Assembly: GCA_026874595.1 (NCBI GenBank)
Contig: CM049312.1
Span: 79,581,429 to 79,645,428 of the forward strand
Length of the DNA: 64,000 nt
Source: Sipunculus nudus
Taxonomy: Eukaryota > Annelida > Sipuncula > Golfingiida > Sipunculidae
Direction: 5' to 3'
The position numbers and the translations under genes are program-made. Under the pieces are notes generated by a model. That model worked only from the letters and a program-made list of their open reading frames with translations. It did not search any database and was not told the origin of the DNA. Positions 1-12,219 of this stretch are shown piece after piece. Numbering within the stretch: position 1 is the first letter of the stretch; every line of letters begins with the position of its first letter.

Positions 1-297
1 TTGGAGCGGTTGCATTATATACCTGAGACTGTTTTGCATCTCCCTGATGAGATAAAAATGAATCGTTTGTTTAACATAAGAATAAAGTGGGATCTTATTA
101 ATATTTGTAGGTTTTTAAAGATTATTCTGAATCATAAATTTACATAGGGGTTGTCTCCCTTAAATTATTAAATATTTTGTTTTCAGATACATTGAACACC
201 GTGTATGTCTTGATCACGATTATCAAATATTGTATATGATCATCTCTTGTACCTGCATGTTACAGGGTTTTGAGAATAAACTATGTCTATGTCTATG
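1..297 (+). mobile_element. 3' end of a probable non-LTR retrotransposon (LINE), truncated by the window edge
   Basis: One frame is open from base 1 to a TAG at 145-147 (48 codons with no start, so the C-terminal end of something longer). Its composition looks coding (for example RLFNIRIKWDLINIC). Downstream is an AATAAA at 275-280, followed directly by a short TATGTC-type tandem repeat at 281-297. A coding end, short UTR, polyA-like hexamer and simple-repeat tail is the usual 3' structure of LINEs. I do not recognise the clade. A terminal exon of an ordinary gene is the alternative. Confidence 0.4.
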
Positions 298-3081
298 ACT
301 AATTACAGTGCCTAAAAAAAGTACGAAAAAGTGGGGTCCAGTCCGCACAATTTGTCTGAAACCCTTAAAAAAGGTTGCGACGGCTGAAAAAGGGGGATCC
401 GGACCCCCCTACCCTCCCGGATGAGCTTCTGAATTTTTCAAAATAGATGCGTAATATACATTTGCTCCATTTACTTAATTTTGGCAATTTACATTTCTCA
501 GGCGAAATAGTCCGATTTCTGCGTAAAAGCGTGCTGTGCGAATGAATTTGGGCAGGGGGTTTATCCTTGACATTCATAGATAGACCTCCTGTTTGGAGAA
601 TTAACAAGGGTGTGTGAGGTGTGTGACACAATGTCAGCAAGGACGTTACGCGGCCGAAAATCAGAGAGAAACCGTGCTCCGCCACACAGGCCTTTCCTTA
701 ATTTTAGTTGATTTTAACTTTAAATACATCATTTATATTTCCTACAAAACACATTATTCCTTACTTTGAGTTGTTTCCAACCTTAAATACATCATTTAGT
801 CCCTACAAAGCACATTTCCTATGATAGAATTTCCTATCTCTTTTACATCTACCGTCTATAAACCTCCTGAAAATAGGTGTCAATTAATGTGTCATATCAC
901 CGCACACTGTCAGTAGGATGGTTAAGCATAATAACGAGGTATACATGTATGCTCCCGGTTCTTTCTCCAGGAACAGCTTCCTTGCCTTAAAACATACATT
1001 AAATTCATCTTTCATATCTTCCTTATATCGATCTATCATTTATAGGTCTAACAATAATAAATCCTGTAACCAGTTTTTCAAAAATCTGAATGGCGTCTCC
1101 AATTCCGGCTCCCAAATGTAAACATCATCACTGACCAGGTCTTCAAGGTAAACATACCGATGAATAGCTTGCCACGAGCACATCGCCACAAAATAAATGT
1201 AAAAAATATACATATTTTATTGAAATAGTATATCACAAAAAATCTACATTTTAACTTTAGGAATAAAAAAGTGACCTCATTTAATGTGCGCAGGTATTGA
1301 CGTCGGCAGTTTGCCTGTTCTCGGTGCATAGTATCCTCCACGCAATTAAGAAAACACAAACACCACTCAAAATGATGTGTACATTAAAAAAATATTTATT
1401 TTCATATCGGCGAGGTCTCTGCGGGGACAATAAACTTTAAAATGAGGTATGACACGGTGTCATATTCAACGCGCTTTCAGAGAACAATGAGAACAAAAGT
1501 GAACCCAATTCCTTTTAAAATTATATTTTACTGCATATTTACTGCATATTTTATTATGTTAAATATCCCCTCAGCTTTACATGTATATCCCCTGTTTCCA
1601 GTATCGTTTATAATGTACGGTCTTGCTCGGCGTAATTCGTAAAAAGAAAAACATAACCTAGCGTAAAAAGTAGTAATCCCTTTCACTGCAGGCGTCTTAA
1701 GTGGTATTCTGTCATATTCTACAGGTTTTCAGAGTTTAGAAACACATACATTTTTATTTTAATTATCAGTCTGTTTCCATACACCCCACTTTAGGACTTG
1801 GAAATGCAGTAATATATAATTTTTTTCACAGTAGCCATGATGCTACTACTACGTCATACGTGCGCCCCCGTGCATAGTCAGGTAATACCAGACACACCGG
1901 GGTGTAAAGTTCTGTTACTTTAGTTATGTTCTGCATTTTGATGTTCCTAAACTCACGCTCCCGTACGCTCACACAGTTATGTGGTGTAAGTGGCATTGAG
2001 CCACTAAAGACGCGACTTTAGATATTCATGTAACCAATTTTTATCTTCTAGTATCCATTATAATGAATTTTACAATATACAGAAATTTAAGTTGTACAGT
2101 TGCCAGTAGGAAATCCCCTACATCATATCCCTTTTTTTATCTCTCTCGAATTGAAGTACATGTTAAACCAATCACGTCGTCCCATTCACTCCATTGGTTA
2201 GAGGGATAGGCCTTCGGTAAACTCCAACCCGTATACTTGCCAATCAAATGAAGGAACAGTTTGTTATACTCCTGACAATTGTAAGGTCAACGTTTAATTA
2301 CAGTGCAGTTATACATTATCTATATAGTGATATCATCTGCCTGTGTGTAGACCAAAATATTATTATAGTAGACTTCCACCTAGCCTTATCAAATATAATC
2401 CCTTCCAGGTGCAGAGCTTGACAGTAACATTGAAACGTTAATTAGACATTTCAGATAAAATAATTTATTAATTCACAGGTCCACTGTTGAATGATAGTGA
2501 TGTCATGTACTGTTAAACAATTCCTTTTCCTTTCGACGCCTGAAATAGAAGAGCAAAACGTTCACTTAGGAAACGGAGGGATCCCAGGATCTTTTAACAT
2601 GAGCAGTAACGAGGTGAAAAGAGTGACATATTCGAAAACGAACGACTTTCAGCCCGGGTTTACAAAAAAATAAGAGATAGGTGACAACCTATTTAGCCAG
2701 TGTGATCAAACCCCAGAAATATGGGACTACTATCAATATCACAAGCTGAAATCACTGTTTTACAGATTTCATAGTTTCAAGTGTTGGATCTACATAGAAC
2801 GTACCAGAGGGTCATGACAAAACGTACGGTACTTGCTTCGTTGAGTATTGCCAACTACAAGAATTCAGAACCAGCCAAAACAAAGACAATGTGGCGGTTC
2901 TACAGAACAAACCAGAAAACCAGAGAGAGAAACGGAGTATACATGAGGAAGAAATGCATAGGAAACTGCCACACAAACACACGTGACAATTTTTTTAACC
3001 TAGCAGGACAATGCGGTGGAAATACGACCAATACAATGATTTGAAATACAAGAAAATTAAGAGTAGAACTTGCTGAATACG
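298..3081. other. Intergenic, nothing recognised
   Basis: AT-rich DNA. The open frames present are short and lack coding-like composition, splice context or similarity to any family I know. No RNA gene or clear transposon end seen. Confidence 0.5.
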
Positions 3082-3368
3082 GGTGCTTTTCCGTGTGCGC
3101 GTTTTGCGAGCAGTTGCCGCGCGGCTGACGCGCGGCGAAAATCCAACCAGTTAAAAAGTCATATGCTATTTCCATGGAATTCCGCCTAGATGACGTCACA
3201 TGTGTGGTTTCCCGGTACTCGTATGTTTAAGTCCGTTCAGATCTGACAGGAAGGCATGCGATTGCCACGCGGCATACGCTTACAAAACGCTCACATGAAA
3301 AAGGACTGGCCGCGCGGCAAACGCATGCGTTTGACGCGCGGCAACTGCCGCGCACATGGAAAAGCACC
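3082..3368. mobile_element. Short CpG-rich TIR element (MITE-like)
   Basis: The ends are a 20-bp inverted repeat, GGTGCTTTTCCRTGTGCGCG, with one mismatch (3082-3101 against the reverse complement of 3349-3368). The interior has several GCGCGGC blocks and is far richer in CpG than the flanking DNA. At 287 bp without an ORF it would be non-autonomous. I could not see a clear target-site duplication, so the superfamily is not assigned. Confidence 0.55.
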
Positions 3369-3398
3369 GACCGAGAGTACTGCGACCGAGAGTACTGC
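3369..3398. repeat. 15-bp perfect tandem duplication
   Basis: GACCGAGAGTACTGC occurs twice head to tail at the right edge of the CpG-rich TIR element. Confidence 0.85.
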
Positions 3399-3473
3399 AA
3401 CTACTGGATGCATCTAGCCCTCAATTTCGACAACATCACAGCAAGTTGGAAGACTCTTGACAGCTAAGCAACC

Positions 3474-3620
3474 ATGAAAATGGCGTTAGAATTCACTATT
3501 AACTACAAGGCCATTTCAGAACTTTCCAGACCTGACTTCGTATCAGGAAATGCCTACCCATCAACGCCGCCTGGCGGCGAGAATGACTATGACGACGAAG
3601 CATGTGAAATAGAAGTATAA
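3474..3620 (+). CDS. Possible 48-aa small ORF, unknown
   Basis: The ATG has A at -3, and an in-frame TAA lies just upstream, so the ORF is self-contained. The product contains a Pro/Gly turn (STPPGGEN) and an acidic end (DYDDEACEIEV). It has no signal peptide, membrane segment or recognisable domain. Composition is more coding-like than the neighbourhood, but 49 codons is short enough to arise by chance. It could also be a fragment of a terminal exon or of a repeat. Confidence 0.2.
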   Translation: MKMALEFTINYKAISELSRPDFVSGNAYPSTPPGGENDYDDEACEIEV

Positions 3621-6053
3621 AACGGAGCACTCATTGTGCTACGCTCCATCAGCAGCGGTAACGCTATGCTCAAGTATTCGCTACACAAACCACTTCAAGA
3701 AACCGCGGCTGCCCGTCAGGTTCGGCCAACAGACTGTTCTATCTCTGTGGAATTCCACTGCGTAATATTTAACCAATCACATTGCAGGTATTACCAGAAC
3801 AATAAGGTGTTCTTCGAGGTGCTGATCAAAAGTGCTTGGTAGCACAATTTTTTTTTACCCCCGTTGGAATAAACACGATGCAATCGTCACCTTTTAAGAC
3901 AGTCTCTATACAAACTTGCTGGTGTGGCCTGTGGTCAGTTACCCCCTGTTTGCATATTTCTCTCTTTCAGTACCGCAAGAGCTTGGCATGAACGCAGCCA
4001 TATTTGTTTACATGCTGAACCAATCAGATTTCTTTTACCTGCTTTGCTGGGCTCAGGCATCTAAGTTTACACGCTTAGCCATTCTGAATTTACTTTTTTT
4101 TTAGTGCAAACTGTGTGAATTGCAGCTTACCAAACCTGAAACATCCTTCCATTTTTCACAGCGTGTAAGTGGAAGGTCACCGGGAGGTCATTCACTGTGT
4201 TTAGAGCGTATCATTGTTTATGTACTCGTTTATAAAATACAAAGTGAAAACGTCCGGCACCTGCGGCGCGAAAGCGGCTTCGCCCCCTTCCAAATTAAAT
4301 TAAATAATAAAAAATGATAAAAAATATTAAATGTGTATTTGTCAATAAAATACGCAACATTCACATCACAAATACGGGTTGTCACAATACGGGCCATTGC
4401 TTCGCTCGGAGAACTAGATTTACATACTCCACTAAGTGTTGACTTATTTGGTTTCTATCCTAACATGGGCTAACCCTTACTTTTTCTTAACCCTTAGGTG
4501 GTAACCCTAACCCTTTATTTTCTTAAATTTCACCATTTAAATAATCTCACAACAATAAGTCATACTTAATCCAATTTTATGCACGTGTATCTCTTTCCGA
4601 AGGCAGGACCTGTAGATGGATTGTAGTTAGATGTAACAGCGATCATACCCAGGTCTGAGAAAACTAAACTCCAAGTGTAAATCCTTTTATGCCATGTTTG
4701 TATGGTACTTTGCCTCGAAGTCCAAGAACTGCGCTATTGTGCGTAATCTTCAAACTCATTAAAGAGTATGGTCCTCTGCCCATTCCATCCATCCAATGCC
4801 AATCCTGCACTCTATTCATTCACAGCCAACTGATTGAAGTTTGCAAACCACATAACAGCAGTACATTAGCCTTTTCCAGTGGTTCGATAGATGTAAACAC
4901 AAGCAGATTCTTTATCCAGCAATGCACTTCTGTAGACCATCACTGATCTTGTGATCTCCTCGTCTATCTCAAAATGTTCATACAAATATCCAGTGTCCTC
5001 TTCCAGCCAGTATTGCATATGAAGAAACTTCTTCAGCTACATGGGAAGAAATCTGCGAATCAGGCGATGATTCCAGTCGATCTTGGGCATTTATTGTACA
5101 GTTTTGTACATCTTGTAATTCAAGTGTGTCTTATCACATATTACTCAATTTTATGGTGTACATTTGCCGAAAGTATTTTCTTATATAACAAATTTAATGT
5201 AAGCCTTGTAATGACAGGATAATTACCCCGTTCGCTCTAATATGTGTGCTTAAATTAGGAAATAGATCGTTTAACCTTACTATCCGCAGCAATAAGTATA
5301 AAGGTGCACGCAAGCTTTTCCTATTTCAGTGCAGTGGTAGCTCATGGAACAAATATTTCTCATATTAAAGCATATATAATAATAATGTGTTACTGTGATA
5401 GAATGAAAACTTACAGTTAAAATAATAAAATTTATGATAATGACAATGTTGAGAAACCTATTTCAAAACACCGTGGATGGAAAGTGAATTAAAATCCAAG
5501 TAGATGTATATACAATGTTTCTACATCAGGCTTCATGAACTATTAACTGAAGTATTGAAAATGTGTGAACCAGCCAAGAATAATTGAATACGTTTGAGTC
5601 TTGTTCATTTTAAAATTTCAGAATGGTATTTTTTCTTTGTGGGACTCGATTTCCAAAGAACTCTGATTCAAAGGAGGTTGACTGTAGTCGAACCTCAAGG
5701 ACTTTGAATTGACTGGCTTGACCTCTGACTTGCCCTCAAACTCGAATATTACGGACTCCGCTAGAACACTGATCATATTAAATGTATTTGTTTTGTGACT
5801 GAAAACGCAATGCTTTATATCAACTCACATGAAATCGGTGGTTATAACAGAGCCACCAGAATCGTGGTTCCCGTTGTTATAATGCAAAATATATAAAACG
5901 TCATTTTAAGTAGACGACTTATTATTATACCCATTATATAAATGTATTTACTAAAGAAACTGTTAAGTGGTTCTCACTTAATCATATAACGAATAATGAC
6001 GCAAGTTAAGTGGTTTTGACGCGAGTCCTGCACGGTAATCAGCAGTAACAGCT
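3621..6053. other. Intergenic, upstream of LRR gene A
   Basis: AT-rich, with no convincing exon. A stretch at 4440-4515 contains two AACCCTAACCCT-like motifs, too short and irregular to be telomeric. The last part, 6040-6083, has a pyrimidine-rich tract ending in CAG at 6081-6083. This could be a splice acceptor joining a distant 5' non-coding exon to the gene A start. Confidence 0.4.
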
Positions 6054-6089
6054 GTGCACCTTACTTTGTCTTTCGATCAACAGGAAGGA

Positions 6090-7712
6090 ATGATGTATTC
6101 CCTGATGCTTGTATGGCTGATGATTTCTCCCACCTGGGGCTGCACGAGCGGTTGCCGTTGTCAGAAACGTGAATGGAACTGTTCAGGTCTGGGGCTAACT
6201 CATATTCCAAAGAATATCCCGATCTACGTCAGTCAACTGATTCTATCCAGAAATAATATATCACAACCATACATTCTGGGAAAAAGATTTGTGCACATAA
6301 AGCAGTTGTATTTAGATTATAATAATCTGGCGAGCTTAGACAGAAATGGAGACACTTTTCCTTCACTTTCCTTAATGCATCTGCAGAACAATATACTGAA
6401 TATTGATGAAAACGCAAAGGTTTCTTTTTTAAGGAATGTGGAAGAGTTATCTTTGGATCACAATGTGATCAGCAGCTTGAAGAAGGTCAAACAGTTGGCT
6501 CCAAATGTTCAGATCCTCTACGTCAGAAATTCGCAGATAAAGGATCAGTTGATGCAAGAAGGGGCCAGGAACAAGGTGATATTCAGTAAGATAATAGAAC
6601 TTTATTTAGATAAAAACTATCTGACCTCTCTTGAATTTATATCTGTTCTATTTCCTGTTTTAAAACGATTATACCTGAACGGTAACTCTATAAAACGTCT
6701 CCTTCCGGAAACTGTATCCGGCTATAATTACTTAGAAGGACTATATCTTCAAGACAATGATGTTCTATCGGATGAACTTTGCAATGATTCAAAGTATGAT
6801 GCTTTGTTTCATGTCAGGAACCCACATTCTGACTGGTCATTAAAATGGCTGAACCTATCTGGAAATAAACTTAAAAAATTATGTATTTTCAAAACATTTT
6901 CTGATAAACAGGGCCTTGGAGTAAATGGAAGACTTTTGACACTTATCCTCAGCAAAAATTTTCTAGAGGATGTAGAAGACGAACTAGATGACTTTGCGAT
7001 TTTAAGATACCTTGATTTGTCATTCAATAGGATCACAAGGATTAATTTTCGCGCTTTTAAAAAAATATCTGCACTAAAGTACCTAATTATATCAGGAAAC
7101 AATAATTTTCAAATCAGTATGGTGCATGAATTGCCTGACACGTTGCGTTGGATCAATTTGAAAGGGACAAATCCATGTCTACTGGCAACCCAGCCAGGTA
7201 ACGCATTTGTTGTACCTGGAACTTACGCCTGTTACTGTCACAATAACAACACGTTGGTGAACACAGCGACACATCCCTCGATATGGCAGTGTCATTTCGA
7301 AAGGAGAATGCTGTCAGTGGCTGAAACATCCTCAATAATTATGCAGTGGTCAACTGAACTAGATGTGAAAATACCGGTCGTTGGAACTGCAGGTCGCCTT
7401 TTACTGGAGAAAGAACGAGAATGTTTCCTGACATATTGGGACCGAAACCTCACTACAAAGGAAAACCGGAGTCACGGGTGTGTCACTGTCAGTAAAATAT
7501 TAGATTCAGGTTCCACCTCAAAGTTTTGCCAAATATCAATGGAAACAAAATATGCGTCCTCATGTGGTGCATATGAAAATTCGACAAGGTACATTAAACC
7601 CCCAAGAAATGGTATAAAAAATTCAAGTTCTGGCCTTCCTCAATTGTTCCTTCTAATAGGCACTGTTATTCTGCCTTTGGGCATGGTGCTGATATGTATA
7701 TTCTTAAAATGA
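6090..7712 (+). CDS. LRR receptor A: secretory LRR protein with one transmembrane helix and almost no cytoplasmic tail
   Basis: Single-exon gene. I chose the ATG at 6090 (540 aa) because a hydrophobic signal peptide (YSLMLVWLMISPTWG) follows at once. An in-frame ATG at 6054 would add 12 residues. After the signal comes an N-terminal cysteine cap (CTSGCRCQKREWNC), then about 12 LRRs of LxxLxLxxNxL type (LYLDYNNLASL, LYLNGNSIKRL, LDLSFNRITRI). A C-terminal cysteine-containing cap starts NPCLL (ACYCHN, IWQC), followed by a Cys-rich juxtamembrane part and a helix (LFLLIGTVILPLGMVLICIFL). Only one Lys follows the helix, so it cannot signal alone: expect a partner, shedding or a binding-only role. 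Cap style and overall plan resemble Toll or VLR-like ectodomains, but there is no TIR domain. Paralogue of B, C and D. Ligand unknown. Confidence 0.88.
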   Translation: MMYSLMLVWLMISPTWGCTSGCRCQKREWNCSGLGLTHIPKNIPIYVSQLILSRNNISQPYILGKRFVHIKQLYLDYNNLASLDRNGDTFPSLSLMHLQNNILNIDENAKVSFLRNVEELSLDHNVISSLKKVKQLAPNVQILYVRNSQIKDQLMQEGARNKVIFSKIIELYLDKNYLTSLEFISVLFPVLKRLYLNGNSIKRLLPETVSGYNYLEGLYLQDNDVLSDELCNDSKYDALFHVRNPHSDWSLKWLNLSGNKLKKLCIFKTFSDKQGLGVNGRLLTLILSKNFLEDVEDELDDFAILRYLDLSFNRITRINFRAFKKISALKYLIISGNNNFQISMVHELPDTLRWINLKGTNPCLLATQPGNAFVVPGTYACYCHNNNTLVNTATHPSIWQCHFERRMLSVAETSSIIMQWSTELDVKIPVVGTAGRLLLEKERECFLTYWDRNLTTKENRSHGCVTVSKILDSGSTSKFCQISMETKYASSCGAYENSTRYIKPPRNGIKNSSSGLPQLFLLIGTVILPLGMVLICIFLK

Positions 7713-10700
7713 ATGAAGAATTGCAGGTAGGAGACCATGGAATGGCCTTTAACATCCTTATGAGAGTAATCGCAAAGAAGAGCCCTGAGTTCTGTTTTAG
7801 ATTCCATCTATGTATTTAAATTAGTATTTTTTTGGTCTTATTATGCGGAAATATTTTGACAGCGGTGAAAGCTGATTTTCAAATTGTAAAACAGGTATAA
7901 AAATGTTGATAATATAAAATTTTGTGTGAAAATGACATCATATGATATGCAAAAATGATAAAAAATCCGATCCGTTTTGTGATATGTAAAGGCTTCTGTG
8001 CCAAAGGACAGGAAAATGGCCCTGTGGAAAGGGAAAACACATTCGTTGAGCAGCTGATATAAAATGAAATATGAGCCCTCGCGTCATTGATATTGTTATT
8101 CTAGTATCATCACCTATGCTTACCGCTGTCCAGTGAAATCTAAGGGGTCTCTGCGTCTCCGGAATCTAACGACGCCGGGGGGTGGGGGGGGGGGGCAAAT
8201 TCTCGTGCGGTATCAATTAGCACAGCTCTTTTAAACGGCATCTCTCTATGACTTTGACCAGTGAGTTTTATGACCCCCGTAGGCAACATTTAAAAAGGCA
8301 AAATCGGGAGTTGTAGCTCTATATATATAAACTCCTTGTACAAACGATATACCTGTAAATAACAACACGCACATTCCAGTGTCAACACTTCCCGATAACG
8401 CTGGCAAACATGATATGTATTATTTACATATTTTTTATCACTAATTATTCTGCCAGCACCTGCCTACTCTGTTAAAAATAAATTTGAACTAATACTCGAT
8501 AGTGATACAATGTTTTCTGCATCTCATAACAAAGTGCCATTCACAAATGCAAATGCCAGTCGTGGTTATAAAATAATCAGAAGCTCCAACCAATAGATAT
8601 TAAGTTCATAACTAGATAGGAAATAGTTTATATTATTGTCCAGTGGTTTATGAGGGTCTGTTCAAAATTAATAAAAGAATCAGCATTTAAGAACCCGAAT
8701 GATTTACTGCAGTGGGAAAATTAAGTCATTTGGTAATTTGCTGATAAATGTACCGGCAGTATACCTTGGTGAATTAATAGCTAGGGAAGTGTGTGTTTGT
8801 GTGGGACCGAGGTTATAATAATGTGAAAACATCCTCCTTAGAGAACATAATGTATAACCATGTTATACACTTTTAGTCGTGCTGACAAATGATTCTACTT
8901 CACGACTGAGATCTGTTATGCAAAACAAACGCATATTATTGTATCCACAGACAAAATCATTGGATATCCCTGCTTTATCACGGTCCAACCGCCGCCGAGA
9001 TTCATGCGAGCGAGATAGCTTTAGAAATATTTCTTGAACTTTTCCGGACTTGCCCTATTACATCCCTATAAATATATTGATAACAGTTACTGGTATAGGC
9101 CGGGGGTTTCTGAGGGTCCATCTCAAGATAAACAATATTTCTCTGTACTAGACCATCTGAATTAGATGAAATGCTTTGAGACTCTTTTACAAAGGACGCT
9201 CGCAGTGGCTTGAATGAATATTTAAAATCATGCTGTTAAAATTCTATGTGTAAAAATGGTAACAGTTGTTATTGAAAAGGAAATCATAGGTCTGCTTTGA
9301 TTTTAAACTTGTTTTTGCACATAAACTTTACTCATTTATAGCTAATAAACAAATCTGCACTTGAGAACCCCTAGCACCTTCAGTAATTAATTTAAAATAT
9401 GTTATTTGTGAAGTGATTATTTGCGAAGATCCTGACACAATGAGGCAGCAGTATACCAAAATTAAATAACCACTGGAAATGTATTTGTCGTTGTGGAGGC
9501 AGAAGATATGATAATGTGGAAACCTCCTATGAGAAATTATCACATCATATAAATAACAAAAATTTTTAATGGTATCCCCAACTAATCAACTTTTCGGTGG
9601 GAAATAGTATGCTCCTGACGGCAGAACCTCATATATTGGTTACATTTTGCTTTTGTTTGAGTTGTCAAATGGTTCACTTTCTGAATTGAGAACTACATGT
9701 GGCTGGAAAGCAAACACATTATTGTACTGTTAGTGTTTTCTTCAAAATATGAGAAGAAGTGGGTAAAAAAGGTGTCAATTTGGCTATTGTGTTATTATCC
9801 ATTTTCAGTATAATTGTGTCTCTGTCTCAAAGTCAATGTTACTTTATTTTTAATTTCAAGGAACATGATGGATTTGTTGATATGCATGATTTTTGACGAT
9901 GTTTGCAAAAAAAATCTATAATCGTCGTTTGCGTTCGTGTTGTTTATTCGCAATGCGGTTATACAGTTCCTTCGTTCACTGAACAATTAACATTTTTTTT
10001 AACATGCAGTATTACACAACTCTGCTGGAAGAGCATGAGTTAATAAGTTCAAGGAATATCTTGTTCTGTGAAATGGAATGTTCCTGGCAGAGGATGCATG
10101 GAGACCCTTCCTAGCAAATGCTAGAAAGTGTTTTCGTGCATCCCTGAGGGATTTTAGAACATACGCCATTGGTGACCTAACTTTTCATTACACCTGTATA
10201 ATAACTTCACAATGTAAAAATTGTTTCCAATTCTACTCATTATCACTTGAATTCAAACATTGGAATACGAGAGTGAGTTCACTATTGGGTCTTAAATATT
10301 TTTGCCAAAAGTTTGCAGAATATTTGATTTGGGCATACTATTTTTGCCATAATACATTCATTAATTAAGTATAAATGTACACACAAGTTTTCCTTGTTTA
10401 GAATCAATGGAAGCTGATAATAACACTTCTCACATCAACAATAACAGTTTCAGTTTATTCCTGATGAGCCTGAGGCAAGGAATCAGTATTCTCTGTTCAT
10501 GATACGGAGTACAAATAATAAAGCAAGTCTCACATTTTCATTCAAAACCTCTATCGGGGGAGACTGATGTATAAGGAGACCAATATTTTGAACTACATTT
10601 AACTGATAATTAAAATCATATAACGTTATCTTGACAGGATTCTCTTTACACAATGAACTAAAAATAACCATGTTTAATGTATTGATTAACATTTTAATTG

Positions 10701-10765
10701 ACTAAAATGACGTTCATATAAAAAAATCCCATTAGAAAAAAAAGTTGGTTTAAGTTTCCGAAAGT
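6863..10765. repeat. Segmental tandem duplication, copy 1 (3' half of gene A plus downstream DNA)
   Basis: From AAATAAACTTAAAAAA inside gene A to the GTTTCCGAAAGT junction at 10765, this segment is collinear with 11106-16525. Matching landmarks in order: the gene 3' half, 7960-8150 with 13450-13600, 9320-9550 with 14720-14950, 9580-9800 with 14975-15217, and 10070-10690 with 15840-16450. Differences are substitutions and a few indels. About 250 bp near 8520-8780 is present only here. Confidence 0.85.
7713..10765. other. Intergenic 3' flank of gene A
   Basis: No gene seen. Contains a G-rich run near 8178-8195. Its main feature is that it is duplicated downstream of fragment B. Confidence 0.5.
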
Positions 10766-10886
10766 CAATTAGTTTCATTTTGGCATCTTGCTAAGGATCA
10801 TGAAAGGATCAGTGAAATGCATGTAAAAAAAACAAAAACATCATCCTTTCATGATCCTTAGCAGGATGCCAAAATGGCACTAATTG
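10766..10886. repeat. Long near-perfect hairpin (44-bp arms)
   Basis: The arm 10766-10809 is the reverse complement of 10843-10886 with three mismatches, around a 33-base loop. It starts at the base where the homology with the second segmental copy ends. It is either a foldback MITE or a scar of the rearrangement. No ORF; no obvious target-site duplication. Confidence 0.8.
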
Positions 10887-10919
10887 AATGAACATGTCCC
10901 TCAGAATCCAGAATCATTG

Positions 10920-11105
10920 TAGACATCTTTAAAAACGAATATGCTAAATGACAAGGAGCCTTCAGGTAAATATGGCTATTGATAAAACTCTGACTCGGCG
11001 GTGGGAGTCAACGGCCATATTGATAGTCTGAGTTCTTCAGGTTCAAGTATATGTCCATGTCCTTTGAGTCCTAGTCTTTTGGAAACCTAGTCCATGTCGT
11101 GACTT
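10920..11105 (+). repeat. Dispersed repeat, left copy, inverted relative to 16522-16672
   Basis: Aligns with the reverse complement of 16522-16672 over most of its length. Shared blocks include GAATATGCTAA, CAGGTAAATATGGCT, CCTAGTCTTTTGGAAACC and TAGTCCATGTC. This copy has about 30 bp extra near 11040-11070. Its end GACTT directly abuts the start of the second LRR segment. The family was not recognised; it has GAGTCC-like runs. Confidence 0.75.
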
Positions 11106-11123
11106 AAATAAACTTAAAAAAAT

Positions 11124-11960
11124 ATGTATTTATGTATCAAAACATTTTCTGATAAACAGGGCCTTGGAGTAAATGGAAGACTTTTGACACTTATCCTCAG
11201 TTACAATTTTCTAGAGGATGTAGAAGACGAACTAGATGACTTTGCGATTTTAAGATACCTTGATTTGTCATACAATAGGATCACAAGGATTAATTTTCGC
11301 GCTTTTGAAAAGATATCTGCACTAAAGTACCTAATTATAGTAGGAAACAATATTTTGCAAATCATTATAGTGCATGAATTGCCTGATACGTTGCGTTGGA
11401 TCAATCTGAAACGGACAAATCCATGTCTACTGGCAACCCAGCCAGGTCAGGCATTTGTTGTACCTGGAACTTACGCCTGCTACTGTCACAATAACAACAC
11501 GTTGGTGAACACGGCGACAGGTCCCTCAATATGGCAGTGTCTTGTAGTAAAGAGTAAGCTGTCAGTGCCTGAATCATCCTCAATAATTATGCAGTGGTCA
11601 ACTGAACTAGATGTGGAAATCCCGGTCGTTAGAACTGCAGGTCGCATTTTACTGGAGAAAGAAAGAGAATGTTTCCTGACACACTGGAGTCGAAACTACA
11701 CTGCAAAGGAAAACCGAAGTCACGGATGTGTCACTGTCAGTAAAATATTAGGTTCAGGTCCTACATCAAAGGTTTGCCAAATATCAATTGAATCAAAATA
11801 TGCGTTCTCATGTGGTGCATATGAAAATTCGACAAGGTACATTAACACCCAAAGGAATGCCATAAAATCTTCAAGTTCTGGCCTCCCTCGATTGTTCCTT
11901 TTAATAGGCACTGTTATTCTGTCTTTGGTCTTGGTGCTGATATGTATATTCTTAAAGTGA
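11124..11960 (+). pseudogene. LRR receptor B: 5'-truncated copy of gene A (278 codons, still open)
   Basis: Matches the C-terminal half of receptor A: the last four LRRs (LILSYNFLEDV, LDLSYNRITRI), the C-terminal cap (NPCLL, ACYCHN, IWQC), the juxtamembrane Cys region and the TM helix (LFLLIGTVILSLVLVLICIFL). Signal peptide, N-cap and the first ~8 LRRs are missing because the duplication breakpoint lies inside the gene. The ATG used is created by small indels at the breakpoint, so a secreted or membrane product is not expected unless an upstream exon supplies a signal. The frame has stayed open over 278 codons despite many substitutions. Most likely a truncated pseudogene; an exon of a chimeric transcript is the alternative. 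Confidence 0.7.
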
Positions 11961-12219
11961 ATGAAAAATTGCAGGTTGGAGATCATGTAATGCCCTATAA
12001 CCTCCTTATGAGAGTAATCGCAAAGAAGAGCACTACGTTCTATTTTAGATTATATTAATGTATTTAAATGAGTACTTCTGGGGTCCAATTATGTGGAAAT
12101 ATATAGACTGCGGTGAGAGCGTTTTTTTTGTAAAACTGGTTATTGTAAAACAGGTATTCAAAATTTAAATAATATAAATCTTCGTGTGTAAATGACATTA
12201 TATAATATATAGGCAAATA

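Noticed and set aside
4440-4515. Telomere-like repeats
   Set aside because: Only two or three imperfect AACCCT units; not an array.
6229-7335. Antisense open frames inside LRR gene A
   Set aside because: Shadows of the LRR coding frame with no domain; similar shadows occur opposite B, C and D.
9328-10692. Short ORFs in the 3' flank of gene A
   Set aside because: Frames are not preserved in the paralogous copy at 14.7-16.5 kb.
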